Source: Ohtaekwangia koreensis
Lineage (GTDB): Bacteria; Bacteroidota; Bacteroidia; Cytophagales; Cyclobacteriaceae
Length of the DNA: 64,000 nucleotides
Direction: 5' to 3'
Assembly: GCF_900167975.1 (NCBI RefSeq)
Contig: NZ_FUZU01000001.1
Span: 3,123,331 to 3,187,330 of the forward strand
The notes beneath the pieces are model-generated. The model was not told where the DNA came from. It saw only the letters and a program-made list of their open reading frames with translations, and ran no database searches. This document shows, one piece after another, positions 37,401 through 46,250 of the stretch; within the stretch, counting starts at the first letter, position 1; every line of letters starts with the position of its first letter. Position numbers and translations under genes: made by a program.

Positions 37401-37926
37401 TAGCTTCTTCCTTTGATGCGGTAACTTGCTCTGGTGTAACGCGATCTAACAGTAACTTTCCATAGCAGCCTTTATTTTCGGAATCTTCACAGCTACAATC
37501 GTGATCATCTTTTCTTTCATAATGATTATAGTTGATCCAAAGGGGGACTTCATAGTCTTTACTGGGTTCAATCCATGCATTTCGAACACCTTTTACATCG
37601 ATGATTATTTTGCGATAATCATTGAGGGTAAGTGGACTGTTGTGAAGGATTTTCCGTGCAGTATAGAAGATCTCTTTCCAGGTATCGGGTGTGAGTTGTT
37701 CAGGAGCCAGCAGATCTTTCATTTCGAAACCCGTGCGATAGCCGAGATCTGTGATGGCATAACTTACTGCTTCCAGTATTGTTATACCCGGATCTGAGTT
37801 GTTATACTCTGTCCAATGATCGCTGCCTGCTTTTTCTATATGTTTAAAGCCCTGCTTGCGAAGTGACACATAGTCTTCCGCAGGTAACAAGGGATTGGAT
37901 TTTGCGAGTGTGATAGGCTCTTCCAT
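34429..37926 (-). CDS. eCIS baseplate component (Afp12-like)
   Basis: The 1165-residue protein starts with LPAEDYVSLRKQGFKHIEK and NSDPGITILEAVSYAITDLG, an N-terminus typical of the Afp12/baseplate J-related wedge proteins. A predicted coiled coil rich in Lys/Glu lies about 170-250 and a Cys-rich patch (DHDCSCEDSENKGC) about 147-160. It ends in KPCGCCEDECSGE, an unusual cluster of four Cys that may bind metal or disulfide-bond on an exposed surface. It should form the outer wedge of the baseplate and pair with the product of 37982. The length is large but expected for this family. Confidence 0.82.
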   Translation of the reverse strand: MEEPITLAKSNPLLPAEDYVSLRKQGFKHIEKAGSDHWTEYNNSDPGITILEAVSYAITDLGYRTGFEMKDLLAPEQLTPDTWKEIFYTARKILHNSPLTLNDYRKIIIDVKGVRNAWIEPSKDYEVPLWINYNHYERKDDHDCSCEDSENKGCYGKLLLDRVTPEQVTASKEEAIAKLQEAITKVNTKITELEVKIAELTVKIDAMEDGEEKDLLITERTKLEKKKVKREARRKSYEENIALIRAIPFTPSKIVEFEGLYNVMVEYEEDVIRNEERDEVRQRVIERLTGHRNLCEDFLSVQAVEYEDFGIAGSIALEEYADPDVVLAAIYFTIYRYFTPSVPFYTIGQMMEKGYTIDEIFEGPALKHGFIETVELEKTDLYRDIRLSDIISEIADIPGVKAITYLRLPFLGFDDDSSGRNYFNEWVTFLQEEKKIARIQPAMSTMMFCKQRDFITYNLGSPNDRKPECMLKMFNDHKVLERKYKLEGVERDLPVPTGEYMELEDYYPITESLPMCYGVSERAGLPADASDKRKVQALQLKGYLLFFEQLMADYLVQLNHIKDLFTFDDSVDHTYYTRPLTQIDDLQKLLIDHQGRGADHWDQILNDFTQVLENLVETPKKFLVRRNKFLNHMLARFSEDLTEYENIARWLTPYKVEQRLVADKIRILAHGEYYKISTNRGKGYNYARTDIWDTENVSGAERRVSRLLGFKCADRNTLSLDFLVVEPLLVTDSKTNTSSQKLNKSGKPLNVIKIIDPQTKEILLTSVDVIEGCCTDLLINEILTYADERKYFNFQDDLKHHTRKSAGKVGTFSFELWDNTDEEQAVVLAYSEKFNSRQDREKVYKRLQQLIDRMNDNEGLHLVEHILLRPKFDEVLDEGNASIEVKLLDVCLDECDRAKGLEETEVPNYRKKIRRIPARKCYDKMPWVLEYFRLNPASQKYDQSILFQEVSLEEGEEPIPLKFRRYESLAKRVRDLQEYGSERISYEIVSNQQEEPGDLKYSFTIHGENDTVLAQSLFVFNKRTRQQIENNESVPNDIEIEIQNLMRFFAFELDLYCEENPCDHNEDPYSFRATAILPCWPKRFRDPTFRALVEKTIQSEAPAHVHVKVIWIGTSEMQQFEKVYQQWLKEMALTEMPSYEYVNPLVEAINTLKPCGCCEDECSGE

Positions 37927-37981
37927 AATTTGTTCTATATACTGTATATACTATACTTAACTATTCTCTTTAACCTCCAAG

Positions 37982-40900
37982 CTATTTTTTAGGTCTCCCC
38001 GATCGCTTCTTGGCGGGAACATCCTTCTTCTCAACTTGCTTGCCGGAGGCTGACGCTATATCTGTATTTGTGTGTTTAGTTGTTTTCACGGTCGCAACTG
38101 GTTTAAACGCTGGCCTTGCTATATTGGCTTTTTCATTTGTACTCCGCTGTGGCGTGCGCTTTGATTCACGCAGTTTTTCGCAAGGTGTAAGCCTTGGCTT
38201 TTCTTCATACGGAATGATGATGTGTCGTGGGGCTGATACGAGAATGGATCGCGATGTGGATGGCTTGGCAACGACCTCTCCTCTAAACTCAGATTTGTCC
38301 TGCAGTAAAGCTTCAATGTTATCGCATCCGCATACCTTGCTCAACGTTTCAATAAGATCTTCATCATCACCGGAATCATCACCGCTTACGTTTTGCAGCA
38401 AGTATATCTTCCATGACCTGTTTACGGGTGAGCTTACTTCCTTGAAAGTATATCCCACAAAACTGAAGGTCAGGATTACCGATTCCATGGTACCTGGATG
38501 TAGCGTGAATGCTCCACTTGCATCGGTAACCGTACTTGCTGTCGCTCCTTTGACTTGTACCGTAACACCCGCTTGTGGCGCGCCCGATGTGCTATCATAT
38601 ACTATACCGGTTATGATGGGGCGGCCATCCGGTGATTGTGTCACCGATGACTGATCTTCCTGCAATTCCCCCGGCAAACAACATTCATCTTTGCAGACTC
38701 CCATGATGAAATCAGTTATGAAATCAACATATGGTCTCTCTTCAATGAAGTTAATGATGGAGGATGCATATATCTTCTGACCGAATACAACATCAGCATT
38801 TTCATCAAAGGCCCATGGGGTCAGGAAGTGCACGATCTCTTCATTGAGCTTTTTAAGGTAGTATCCTTTGTCTGTACCGAGATAGAATTTCACGCGAAAG
38901 AAAACCAGTACTTGTTCATATAGCGGGTTCTTCGCATGAACGCGCACGAAGGGTGAGGTGCGTTTCTTTATATAGGATTCAATCTCCAATAGTGTCCTTC
39001 GACTTGTTTTGGGCTGCAGGGGATTGAGTGCATTCCTGTTCTTAAAATTAGCGATCGGCACGATTAACACATGCCCGGGTGCTACCTGCGGTCCACAGCA
39101 ATCATCTTGTCCCGCTATAGTATATATACTGGTAGGGTCCGTGTGACGGCATAAACATTCCGGGTCGGCATTTGGAATCGCTTTTACTTTGTAGACGGTC
39201 GGGAACCGATCCAGGATAAGATGCTCATAGTCCCATACATTGATCGCGCGTCCCTTATGTCGCAACCGCTCGCTGACACGGGTATAAAATTCTTTTCCGA
39301 TCTCCTGGTGTTTTCCATCCCAAGAAGCGAAAGGCTGGATCACTTTGCTCACCTCTGCAACTTTAACAGCAAGCTTGCTGATGCTGCCAGCAGCCAGTGC
39401 GTTGTCGAAGTGTGTTTGATCATTTTGCCGATCTTCAAACTTTGCGATCACAGCTTGTGCCACAACATCTACCAGGTGTGGAATGCGATTCGCGTGCTCC
39501 GTAACACTTGCGCAAAACCAATGCAAGCCATTTGTAATGATAGTGTTGTTACTCGTAATATCGGCCGGTACATCTATCTTTACTATACCGGTAGTCTGAA
39601 AACCATAGGTGTCATCAGCGACTATATTTTCACCTTTCAATGGACGCCACTCATTGTTTGTAAGATAAGACCAGTGAATGGCCGGCGGATCGTTGTCTTC
39701 ATCTTCCGCGCTTCCTTCTGCAAACTGGAATAACAGCGAGAGCGTCTGCAACGGCTTCAATTTCTCTATACCTATAAAGAGCATACCTTCTTCCTGCAAT
39801 AATCCGGAGTACTGATTGGCGCCACCTTCGATTCTTTCCCGTACACCACTGGCATCAATCATCAACTGGTCTATAGCCGTAAGTTGTTTTCCGGCTGAAC
39901 TTTCTTTCGTGTGCAATCCGGAGTATACTATAGGATAATCCGACTTCGGATTTGCTGTTGCCGTCTTCACGGTAACAGCACTATATTTCGCATATGGATC
40001 CAGGTATGTAAATTGAGGTAATAGATTACCCTTGGTATCAACGAGCAGGTCCTGGTTTATAGATAATCGATTAAGCAGTTCGCTACCCGTTGTTGAGGAT
40101 GCTTTAGCAGAATCCTTGACTGTTGAATTTTGCAACCTCGAACTTCTTTCACCAAGATCAGCTTCAACTATACCGAAAGGATATACCTGGAAGAATTGAT
40201 CTGTACCGGCTTCAAGCCTGACCAGTTTCGAATGATAGCTGATGGAAATTTCTTTTATTTTCAGATTCTGCGCAGTCTGCTGCATCACCTCAAAAATCCC
40301 TTGATCGCCAGTAGCGGTTTGTTGCCGGTTATACTCCAGTTGTAAAAAACCCTTGGTAGATTTATGAGAGTATATTTCATCATATACGATCGGATGACGG
40401 CTTAGTATTTTATTGCCGCTTTCTGCCGCCAATACATTCTGGGCAAGGTCATCTATAGTTACGTAATTATCATCTGCAACCAAGGATATCCAACTGCGAG
40501 AAGCCAAACCGGTTAAGGTATATTCACCGTCATTGGCAGCGGCAGCAACGGCTTTCCGGCCAATGATAACACTATCAACAGGATTTGCCAGCCGGATGTT
40601 AACAGACAACGCATCGAGGGTTTTATTAAATACTTCGGAGCTGCCTATATATAGACTTTTACCTCTGTTGGGATAGGCCGTGAACGGATCAAATACTTTA
40701 GACGGATCTAAAGCACCATCATCATTTTGAAGTGTCAATGTTTTTAGTCCGTCAAAATGCGGAACTGCTGGCTGATTAGGACCTGTCTGGCTAATCGAGC
40801 CAACCCATACATCCAGCGCGGCATTTCTAAATTCTATATTCTTGAAATCTTCCTCAGGCATTTGTACGGAAGGTCCCATAAGAACCTGCATAACAGGATA

Positions 40901-42529
40901 TATAGTATCAAATGCATCTTTATGTACTGCGGCATCAAAAGAAACAATGGCCGCCTCTCCCGGAGGCAGCAGCACCAGCAGTGTATCTCCGCTAAAATGA
41001 TAGCAGGCATACGTCACAGCGGTTTGCACATCGAAGACAGTGTTGCCTGCGCTGGGTAAACTTTGCGCTGTTTTGGAAGGCATTGGTTTGTCCACAACAA
41101 GCCAGCCCTTTTCAGTTGTTAACTGTATCCTTACCTTGCGCTCCGCCTCATTAGCATCCGAAGTATATATTTTGCTAAGTCCTGCAAGCTGGTAGGCAAT
41201 TAACCGCATACCACCTTGCAACACCAATTGTGGCGATGCAACAGCAAAACCTATAGCAGCCTCGTTTCTGTTATACAATTGGTTTTGTACTGCTTCAATT
41301 CGCTCGCATATATTTTTAGGATTCCTATTTATATTAATCCGTTTGCCGAGTGACGGCCATTTAGGATAGGGATCTGTAAACTTTTCACCGTATCCATCTA
41401 AAGAGTTTGCCACCGGCTGCGCGTAGATGCCGTTGATGATAGTCGTAGTGTCTTGAAGTTTTTTGTCAATGAAAATCGTTTTAAGCTCCTTTACTTTAGC
41501 CTGGTTGACCACCAGGTCAGTTTCGGTTTTATATACTTGCTCTTTACCTGAAGTATCTTTCCCGGCAGAAAGTTCCGTTCCCGGAGCAACTGCATATTCC
41601 GCCACATCTTTTGCAAGTTCAAAGACTATATGTACGCGATCCGGAACCGATGGCTTTTCGGTAAGCTGGAGAACATCACGGTAGTAAAAATTCAGCATAC
41701 GCTCCGTTATACCATTCATTTGCTCCTGTGCAAGTCTGAACAGTTTGAGAAATGCTATAAACAACGCCATGTGCGGCTGGTGCGCAGGATATTGTTCCAG
41801 CGCGAATGCTAAATAGCCTGATGATTCATCTACAAGTTTTTGTGTGAAGCCATAGAATGAGAGAAATATATCCTCAACGTAGAGCGCGGCATTTCTGATC
41901 TTTGCTGCTTCATCGGCTCCCTGGTATATACTTCCGTCCGCTATAAGGGGTTCTTCCAATCCCCATAAGGCTTTATTCTTTATCTCGGAATAATCAAAGT
42001 TTAGTGTCTTGCCAGGGTCTACCAGTTTAAAACCTTCCTCGTACGAAAGTATCTTTTTGAATTGTCCTTTCAGTGTGGATTGTATAGCAAGGGTAAGGTC
42101 TTCATACAACGGGTTTTCAGGAATCGCCAATGTATACCAGCGGTCAATGCGCGCTGCCATACCAATGATCGGGCTGTAAAGTGCAGCATATATACCGGCA
42201 TCCGGATCCTGCTGAAGATTTTGAAGTGTCTCTTCGAAATCTTTCTTTATCTGTGCTATATCTGTCAGCGCTATACCGGCTGCTATAACGGCCATATCGC
42301 GGCTGAAGAATTCACGCCAGCTTCTCTTTGCTGCGGGAAGAGTATCGTCCGGATTACTCTCTGGCAAATCATAGAAGCGGATCTGCGATGCATAGCGTTT
42401 TATAAACACCAGTAATTCTTCGATGCTGCGTTCATCTATAGGAGCATACGCAGGATCGAGTGCCTTGAGGTAACGGCCTAATTGACCGGAACCGTCTCGG
42501 GTTATTTCGGTGTGACAGTTGCAGCTCAT
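37982..42529 (-). CDS. eCIS baseplate component (Afp11/baseplate J-like) with inserted carboxypeptidase-regulatory-like domain
   Basis: The 1515-residue protein is the second giant baseplate wedge. The N-terminal third is helical, the middle is beta-rich, and about 1090-1270 shows the baseplate J-like core (ISKLAVKVAEVSKV, INVWDYEHLILDRFPTVYKV). Around 1302-1378 lies an extra domain, GIVYDSTSGAPQAGV to WKIYLLQN, with the FSFVGYTFKE strand characteristic of CarboxypepD_reg-like beta-sandwiches found in TonB-dependent receptors of this phylum. A Lys/Pro-rich tail (ending KKRSGRPKK) follows. The fusion would put a small sandwich domain at the particle edge. Start overlaps the gp25 gene by ATGA. 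Confidence 0.82.
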   Translation of the reverse strand: MSCNCHTEITRDGSGQLGRYLKALDPAYAPIDERSIEELLVFIKRYASQIRFYDLPESNPDDTLPAAKRSWREFFSRDMAVIAAGIALTDIAQIKKDFEETLQNLQQDPDAGIYAALYSPIIGMAARIDRWYTLAIPENPLYEDLTLAIQSTLKGQFKKILSYEEGFKLVDPGKTLNFDYSEIKNKALWGLEEPLIADGSIYQGADEAAKIRNAALYVEDIFLSFYGFTQKLVDESSGYLAFALEQYPAHQPHMALFIAFLKLFRLAQEQMNGITERMLNFYYRDVLQLTEKPSVPDRVHIVFELAKDVAEYAVAPGTELSAGKDTSGKEQVYKTETDLVVNQAKVKELKTIFIDKKLQDTTTIINGIYAQPVANSLDGYGEKFTDPYPKWPSLGKRININRNPKNICERIEAVQNQLYNRNEAAIGFAVASPQLVLQGGMRLIAYQLAGLSKIYTSDANEAERKVRIQLTTEKGWLVVDKPMPSKTAQSLPSAGNTVFDVQTAVTYACYHFSGDTLLVLLPPGEAAIVSFDAAVHKDAFDTIYPVMQVLMGPSVQMPEEDFKNIEFRNAALDVWVGSISQTGPNQPAVPHFDGLKTLTLQNDDGALDPSKVFDPFTAYPNRGKSLYIGSSEVFNKTLDALSVNIRLANPVDSVIIGRKAVAAAANDGEYTLTGLASRSWISLVADDNYVTIDDLAQNVLAAESGNKILSRHPIVYDEIYSHKSTKGFLQLEYNRQQTATGDQGIFEVMQQTAQNLKIKEISISYHSKLVRLEAGTDQFFQVYPFGIVEADLGERSSRLQNSTVKDSAKASSTTGSELLNRLSINQDLLVDTKGNLLPQFTYLDPYAKYSAVTVKTATANPKSDYPIVYSGLHTKESSAGKQLTAIDQLMIDASGVRERIEGGANQYSGLLQEEGMLFIGIEKLKPLQTLSLLFQFAEGSAEDEDNDPPAIHWSYLTNNEWRPLKGENIVADDTYGFQTTGIVKIDVPADITSNNTIITNGLHWFCASVTEHANRIPHLVDVVAQAVIAKFEDRQNDQTHFDNALAAGSISKLAVKVAEVSKVIQPFASWDGKHQEIGKEFYTRVSERLRHKGRAINVWDYEHLILDRFPTVYKVKAIPNADPECLCRHTDPTSIYTIAGQDDCCGPQVAPGHVLIVPIANFKNRNALNPLQPKTSRRTLLEIESYIKKRTSPFVRVHAKNPLYEQVLVFFRVKFYLGTDKGYYLKKLNEEIVHFLTPWAFDENADVVFGQKIYASSIINFIEERPYVDFITDFIMGVCKDECCLPGELQEDQSSVTQSPDGRPIITGIVYDSTSGAPQAGVTVQVKGATASTVTDASGAFTLHPGTMESVILTFSFVGYTFKEVSSPVNRSWKIYLLQNVSGDDSGDDEDLIETLSKVCGCDNIEALLQDKSEFRGEVVAKPSTSRSILVSAPRHIIIPYEEKPRLTPCEKLRESKRTPQRSTNEKANIARPAFKPVATVKTTKHTNTDIASASGKQVEKKDVPAKKRSGRPKK

Positions 42530-42972
42530 GAGTGTTCAATGTTAGTGGCCTCGTTCATATAGAATGGGAACACATAGTTATACCGTGTGTTGGTACTGAT
42601 GATGGTATATTGAATCGTGATCAGCAGCCGTCCCTCCTGCTGATTCACTTCCGTGGAGAGTTCTTCTACTTTGATTCTGGGTTCGTGGTATACCAACGCA
42701 TCATGGACGATCTTTTCGATCAGAGCAATGTTGGCAACGTTCATTACTTCAAAAACTTTCGGCTGCAGGTTGCAACCAAATGTTGGAAGCATGACGCGTT
42801 CGCCCGTGACCGTAGAGAGGATTATATATATACTGCTCCGGACATCCTCTTCCTCGCTAAGCATTTCAACGCCATACCATTCTCTGCGGAATGTAGGAGG
42901 AAAATTCCAGCCTGTTCCTAAAAATGATTTATCGATCGGTTTCATGATGATGATTTCTTTTTGTCTATACAT
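42526..42972 (-). CDS. eCIS gp25-like baseplate wedge (Afp9-like)
   Basis: The protein has the gp25/GPW motif: SFLGTGWNFPP at the start, SIYIILSTVTGERVMLPTFG (about 48-67), then EPRIKVEELS. This part nucleates sheath assembly at the baseplate. The ATG at 42972 overlaps the PAAR gene stop (TAATG), which suggests coupling, but MKPIDKSF at 42945 is more like family starts and gives 139 residues. Its own stop overlaps the next start (ATGA). Confidence 0.88.
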   Translation of the reverse strand: MYRQKEIIIMKPIDKSFLGTGWNFPPTFRREWYGVEMLSEEEDVRSSIYIILSTVTGERVMLPTFGCNLQPKVFEVMNVANIALIEKIVHDALVYHEPRIKVEELSTEVNQQEGRLLITIQYTIISTNTRYNYVFPFYMNEATNIEHS

Positions 42973-43265
42973 TAACCTCCAATGAGTACGGTCGGTAAAC
43001 CGCCTGCTATACTTCCACCATGGGCTGTGGTATCGCCTTGCCGCGCTGCCGGCTGCCCTCCGATCATCACCGAAGATGAACCCCGTGTGATACTATCAGG
43101 CGGCCCGGCACAAACGCACATGCTTCCCATCGTAGCTGCCGGTTGTCCTCCGATCAGCACGGTAGGTATACCGGGCGGCATGATCGGTCCGCCTGTATGC
43201 GGATTACCATTCGGGTTTGCCATCGGGCAAATATGATTATCGGTGATACGTGCAGCGGCCGGCAT
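42972..43265 (-). CDS. eCIS PAAR-type tip protein
   Basis: The 97-residue protein is built of PAAR-style repeats with PTVLIGGQPAATMGS, VMIGGQPAARQGD and a final GLPTVLIGG, plus Cys/His residues (ICPMANPNG, MCVCAGPP, TTAHGG) placed to bind the metal at the spike tip. It caps the VgrG-like spike and sharpens it. Length is the short form with no fused effector. It is 11 bp after the spike gene. Confidence 0.9.
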   Translation of the reverse strand: MPAAARITDNHICPMANPNGNPHTGGPIMPPGIPTVLIGGQPAATMGSMCVCAGPPDSITRGSSSVMIGGQPAARQGDTTAHGGSIAGGLPTVLIGG

Positions 43266-43276
43266 ATATATACTCT

Positions 43277-44920
43277 TTAGTTTATCATTACCTGTGTACC
43301 CTTGATGATTACATTCTTGCCGGCTCCGGCTTGTATCGTAATTCCTTGCGCATCCATCTTGACGCTGTTCTGATTTTCATCTTTCATCTCGAACGCATTC
43401 GAGTCATTGTTGATGATGAGTGACTTCTCACCTGCTCCGGCCGGTACCCGTAACGTGAGCCGTTTGTTGGTATCATCAAAAATCAGTTTTATACCTTCCC
43501 GTGTAACAATACCATGTTGTGTTGCTCCATCCTCTTCCGGCAGTGGCGACTTGTGTGCATCTTTACTATGAAGGCATCCGAGAATAACCGCTTCGCGCGG
43601 ATCATCGTTGAGAAACCCGATCACTACTTCATCATTTGCTTCCGGGCGGAAATATATACCTCTGTCCGATCCTGCATCCAGTGTGGCGACCCTCGCCCAT
43701 ATACCTTCGTTGCCGGTTGTTATCAAGGGTATATGTACTTTTACACGATACTGTCCACCTTCTTCGCTGTCGTCAATATCGGTTACTATACCGATCTGTA
43801 AACCGTTCACACCTGGAAGCAATCCCGAAGACGGTTTATCCATTACATCTTCCTTGGCATAAAACCAATCATCACGCCAGCCGAATTGTATATCGGTGTG
43901 CCAGACTTCTTCGAAGTGGTGTAGTACACCGGTTACAAATACATTTCCATTAAAGCGATCGCCAACGCCTTCGAGTGTAACCATGGTACCAGGCTTTACT
44001 GCGGCATTGCCTTCAATGCGTACTCTGCCAACAGCTTTGGACAAATGATTGCGCAATGCATAGGCGTCAGACCAATCCTGTAATTGCGCCTGTGTTAGAC
44101 GACCCGAGTGAACGAGTTTTACCTGCGCTTCGAGCACACCTGCCAATTCATCAGAAGAAAAATTTCCAGTCTCAGCAAATGTAGAATCACCCGCCTCTGA
44201 ATTTTCAACCTCTTGCTGCGTATAGTCCCACGCATGACTCGTGATCGATTGCTTTACTCTGCGTGCATCCATCTCGGCTTCAAATTCAAGTATATTCTGG
44301 CCAAACGTTGCAACCAGTACCGGCTCCGTTGTGGCGTCCGGTTTCTTTACGATCAGTGTACCATCATCGGTTAACACCAGCATTCCATTGGCTTCTGCAC
44401 GTATGACTATAAAGTCCCAGTCCGTGGCGTTAAACTGTACTAATTGTTTGTGATTAAATGTCGTTGCTTCGATATCCTTTTCAAGATTACCCGCCAGCGT
44501 GTCTATAACATCGCTATCTGTTTTAGCAATGTGATATATACTTTTGCGGGCAGCCGTAAGCTTGATCGCATTGTCCTTGGCTTCGATCATCAGCAAGGAT
44601 GACGACTGCTGTCTTACCTTGACCGCATGCTTTACAATGATCCCCTTGAATACCGTTTCAACTTCGCCATGGTATCCGAGTTGAATTTCAATCTCGTTGC
44701 CGGGCTTGAAATTGTTATCGTTGCTAAGCGGAAAATCCCGTTCGGATGGTGAACCGTCTGCAAAGGTGAGTTTCGCGGATGCGATCTTGTTGAATGACTT
44801 ATTCACGGTGATCTGCAAGAGCAGTGCCTCGTGGTTTAACTCTACACCATTCACAAATACTTTCTGGCTGACAACATCCGTGGCAGAATCCGTTCCGGGA
44901 ATCAAACTATCCAGTCCCAT
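43277..44920 (-). CDS. eCIS VgrG-like spike (Afp8-like)
   Basis: The 547-residue protein has the gp27-like domain at the N-terminus (VNKSFNKIASAKLTFADG, EIEIQLGYHGEVETVFKG), an OB-fold region around 385-460 (IGIVTDIDDSEEGGQYRVKV, EVVIGFLNDDPREAVILG) and a C-terminal beta-helix-like stretch (NSVKMDAQGITIQAGAG). This is the trimeric piercing spike that attaches to the tube end. It has no C-terminal effector extension. The stop of the preceding adaptor gene... the adaptor gene lies 6 bp upstream on the same strand, and PAAR follows by 11 bp. Confidence 0.9.
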   Translation of the reverse strand: MGLDSLIPGTDSATDVVSQKVFVNGVELNHEALLLQITVNKSFNKIASAKLTFADGSPSERDFPLSNDNNFKPGNEIEIQLGYHGEVETVFKGIIVKHAVKVRQQSSSLLMIEAKDNAIKLTAARKSIYHIAKTDSDVIDTLAGNLEKDIEATTFNHKQLVQFNATDWDFIVIRAEANGMLVLTDDGTLIVKKPDATTEPVLVATFGQNILEFEAEMDARRVKQSITSHAWDYTQQEVENSEAGDSTFAETGNFSSDELAGVLEAQVKLVHSGRLTQAQLQDWSDAYALRNHLSKAVGRVRIEGNAAVKPGTMVTLEGVGDRFNGNVFVTGVLHHFEEVWHTDIQFGWRDDWFYAKEDVMDKPSSGLLPGVNGLQIGIVTDIDDSEEGGQYRVKVHIPLITTGNEGIWARVATLDAGSDRGIYFRPEANDEVVIGFLNDDPREAVILGCLHSKDAHKSPLPEEDGATQHGIVTREGIKLIFDDTNKRLTLRVPAGAGEKSLIINNDSNAFEMKDENQNSVKMDAQGITIQAGAGKNVIIKGTQVMIN

Positions 44921-44926
44921 ATAGAT

Positions 44927-45607
44927 CTATTTTTTTGAGAGTGGTGGAAAGAATAGTTCTGTTCCCGCTTTGAGTTTGCGGAAGTTTTTAATCCGGTTAA
45001 CGCGTGCCACCTGTATATAGTAATGCTGATTATTATATACTTCACGTGTGAGCAGCGGCAACAGGTCGCCTTCCTTTACAGTCTTGCGATGGGTCAGGTC
45101 TGGCGATGAAAGCATTCCCAATACATCGCTTAGTCCTTTTATAGTACGCTCGGTAAAGGTGGCACTTACTTTTGCCCGTATCGGCAGGCCGAACATATCA
45201 AACATGGTATAGGTTACATTCGAGGAATTCATAATGCATACATTGATGAATGTCCCATACTGTACCATGAGGTAATGCGGCCGGTGTATACTTCCGCGGA
45301 TGTTGGTTGTTACTCCACGAAACAATGCCATTTGTGCTGTTACCGGTATCTTTACTCCATTGGTATTTACACCCGTTCCATCCAGGGTAAATTCAATTGT
45401 AAAGGTTCTTGGATTGGTCTTTACATAGGTAGGCTCAGAGCCCTGCTTTCCGGGAGGACATGGTCTGTTCCACACAAGATCCTCATGTACACTAAAGCTC
45501 TCGGGATTGAACATCGCTATAAATGGCAATCCCGCAGGTATACCATCCACCGTGGTGGGAATGATCTTCAGATTGAAGGGTAACTTGGCAAGACTTTGTA
45601 CATCCAT
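44927..45607 (-). CDS. LysM-containing tube-baseplate adaptor (Afp7-like)
   Basis: The 226-residue protein has the CIS tube-adaptor body (FIAMFNPESFSVHEDLVWNR, TFTIEFTLDGTG) and a C-terminal LysM-type module (about 175-222: VKEGDLLPLLTREVY, FRKLKAGTELFFPP). In phage terms it is the gp53/LysM hub that joins tube to spike. The start overlaps the DUF5908 stop by one base (TAATG). The LysM here usually acts structurally rather than on peptidoglycan. Confidence 0.85.
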   Translation of the reverse strand: MDVQSLAKLPFNLKIIPTTVDGIPAGLPFIAMFNPESFSVHEDLVWNRPCPPGKQGSEPTYVKTNPRTFTIEFTLDGTGVNTNGVKIPVTAQMALFRGVTTNIRGSIHRPHYLMVQYGTFINVCIMNSSNVTYTMFDMFGLPIRAKVSATFTERTIKGLSDVLGMLSSPDLTHRKTVKEGDLLPLLTREVYNNQHYYIQVARVNRIKNFRKLKAGTELFFPPLSKK

Positions 45608-45777
45608 TATCGTTCAAGTTTTTCGCGAATGATTTCCAATATTCTTTCAGCTATTTCTGCATCCGAGTCACCATCAGTGTTGCTGCTCTGCGCACTGCTT
45701 TGTGAGCTTGGTGAATTTCCATTACCAGGGGCATCTACCACCGCCCGGATAATCACTTCATTAATTTGTACAGGCAT
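45607..45777 (-). CDS. DUF5908-like small eCIS protein (56 aa)
   Basis: A short frame that fills the 172-bp gap between tube and adaptor genes. It begins MPVQINEVIIRAVV and ends in an amphipathic helix AEIAERILEIIREKLER, the pattern I associate with DUF5908, with a Ser/Gln/Asn-rich linker between. The stop overlaps the adaptor start by one base and the start is 2 bp after the tube stop. Such peptides recur at this position in Bacteroidota contractile injection loci (Afp6 position). The role is unknown; a helix-mediated contact with the adaptor is possible. Confidence 0.75.
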   Translation of the reverse strand: MPVQINEVIIRAVVDAPGNGNSPSSQSSAQSSNTDGDSDAEIAERILEIIREKLER

Positions 45778-45779
45778 TG

Positions 45780-46247
45780 CTATAGTATTCTTTCAAAATA
45801 TTGATAAGCAAATTCCAGTGTCTCAACAACAACTGAATTGTCGTTGGCGCGGAAATCGGAAGACGACCACTTCAGTGGATAGGCCTGAAAAACTTTCCAG
45901 GCTGCTACACCGGATTCCGTTTCATCCATGAGTGTGATGAGTATATCTGCGGGTTGAAAATCATATATAGGCACCGTGAAATATGTATTCATCGCAGACT
46001 TAAACCAACCGAGTATAGCCGTATTAGTGAGAAGTCCCCGTTTCAAGACCAGGTTTGGATACTTGGCTCGCTTGGGAAGTTTATATACAAACCGGTTCTC
46101 TCCTCCTTCCCGCAGTTCTTCCGTTTCAACTTCTACGGATAAACCGCTTACTTCCTGAAAGCGCTGCTCAGTATCACCGGACATACCGCTGACCCCGAGA
46201 AACTCAACTTTAAAATGAAAACCGGAAGGAGGATAATAGGCTGGCAT
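45780..46247 (-). CDS. eCIS inner tube protein, second copy (Afp5-like)
   Basis: The 155-residue protein is of the phage T4 gp19 tail-tube family, with SGFHFKVEFLG, RFQEVSGLSVEVETEE, NLVLKRGLL and a C-terminal VVETLEFAYQYFERI. It differs from the first tube gene by longer loops, so it may be the tube-initiation ring near the baseplate rather than the repeating subunit. Three bases separate it from the other tube gene. Confidence 0.9.
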   Translation of the reverse strand: MPAYYPPSGFHFKVEFLGVSGMSGDTEQRFQEVSGLSVEVETEELREGGENRFVYKLPKRAKYPNLVLKRGLLTNTAILGWFKSAMNTYFTVPIYDFQPADILITLMDETESGVAAWKVFQAYPLKWSSSDFRANDNSVVVETLEFAYQYFERIL

Positions 46248-46250
46248 ATA

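Noticed and set aside
38010-38654. 214-codon plus-strand open frame
   Set aside because: It lies opposite the C-terminal part of the Afp11-like gene and its translation is a low-complexity Ser/Val/Leu string, typical of an antisense shadow.
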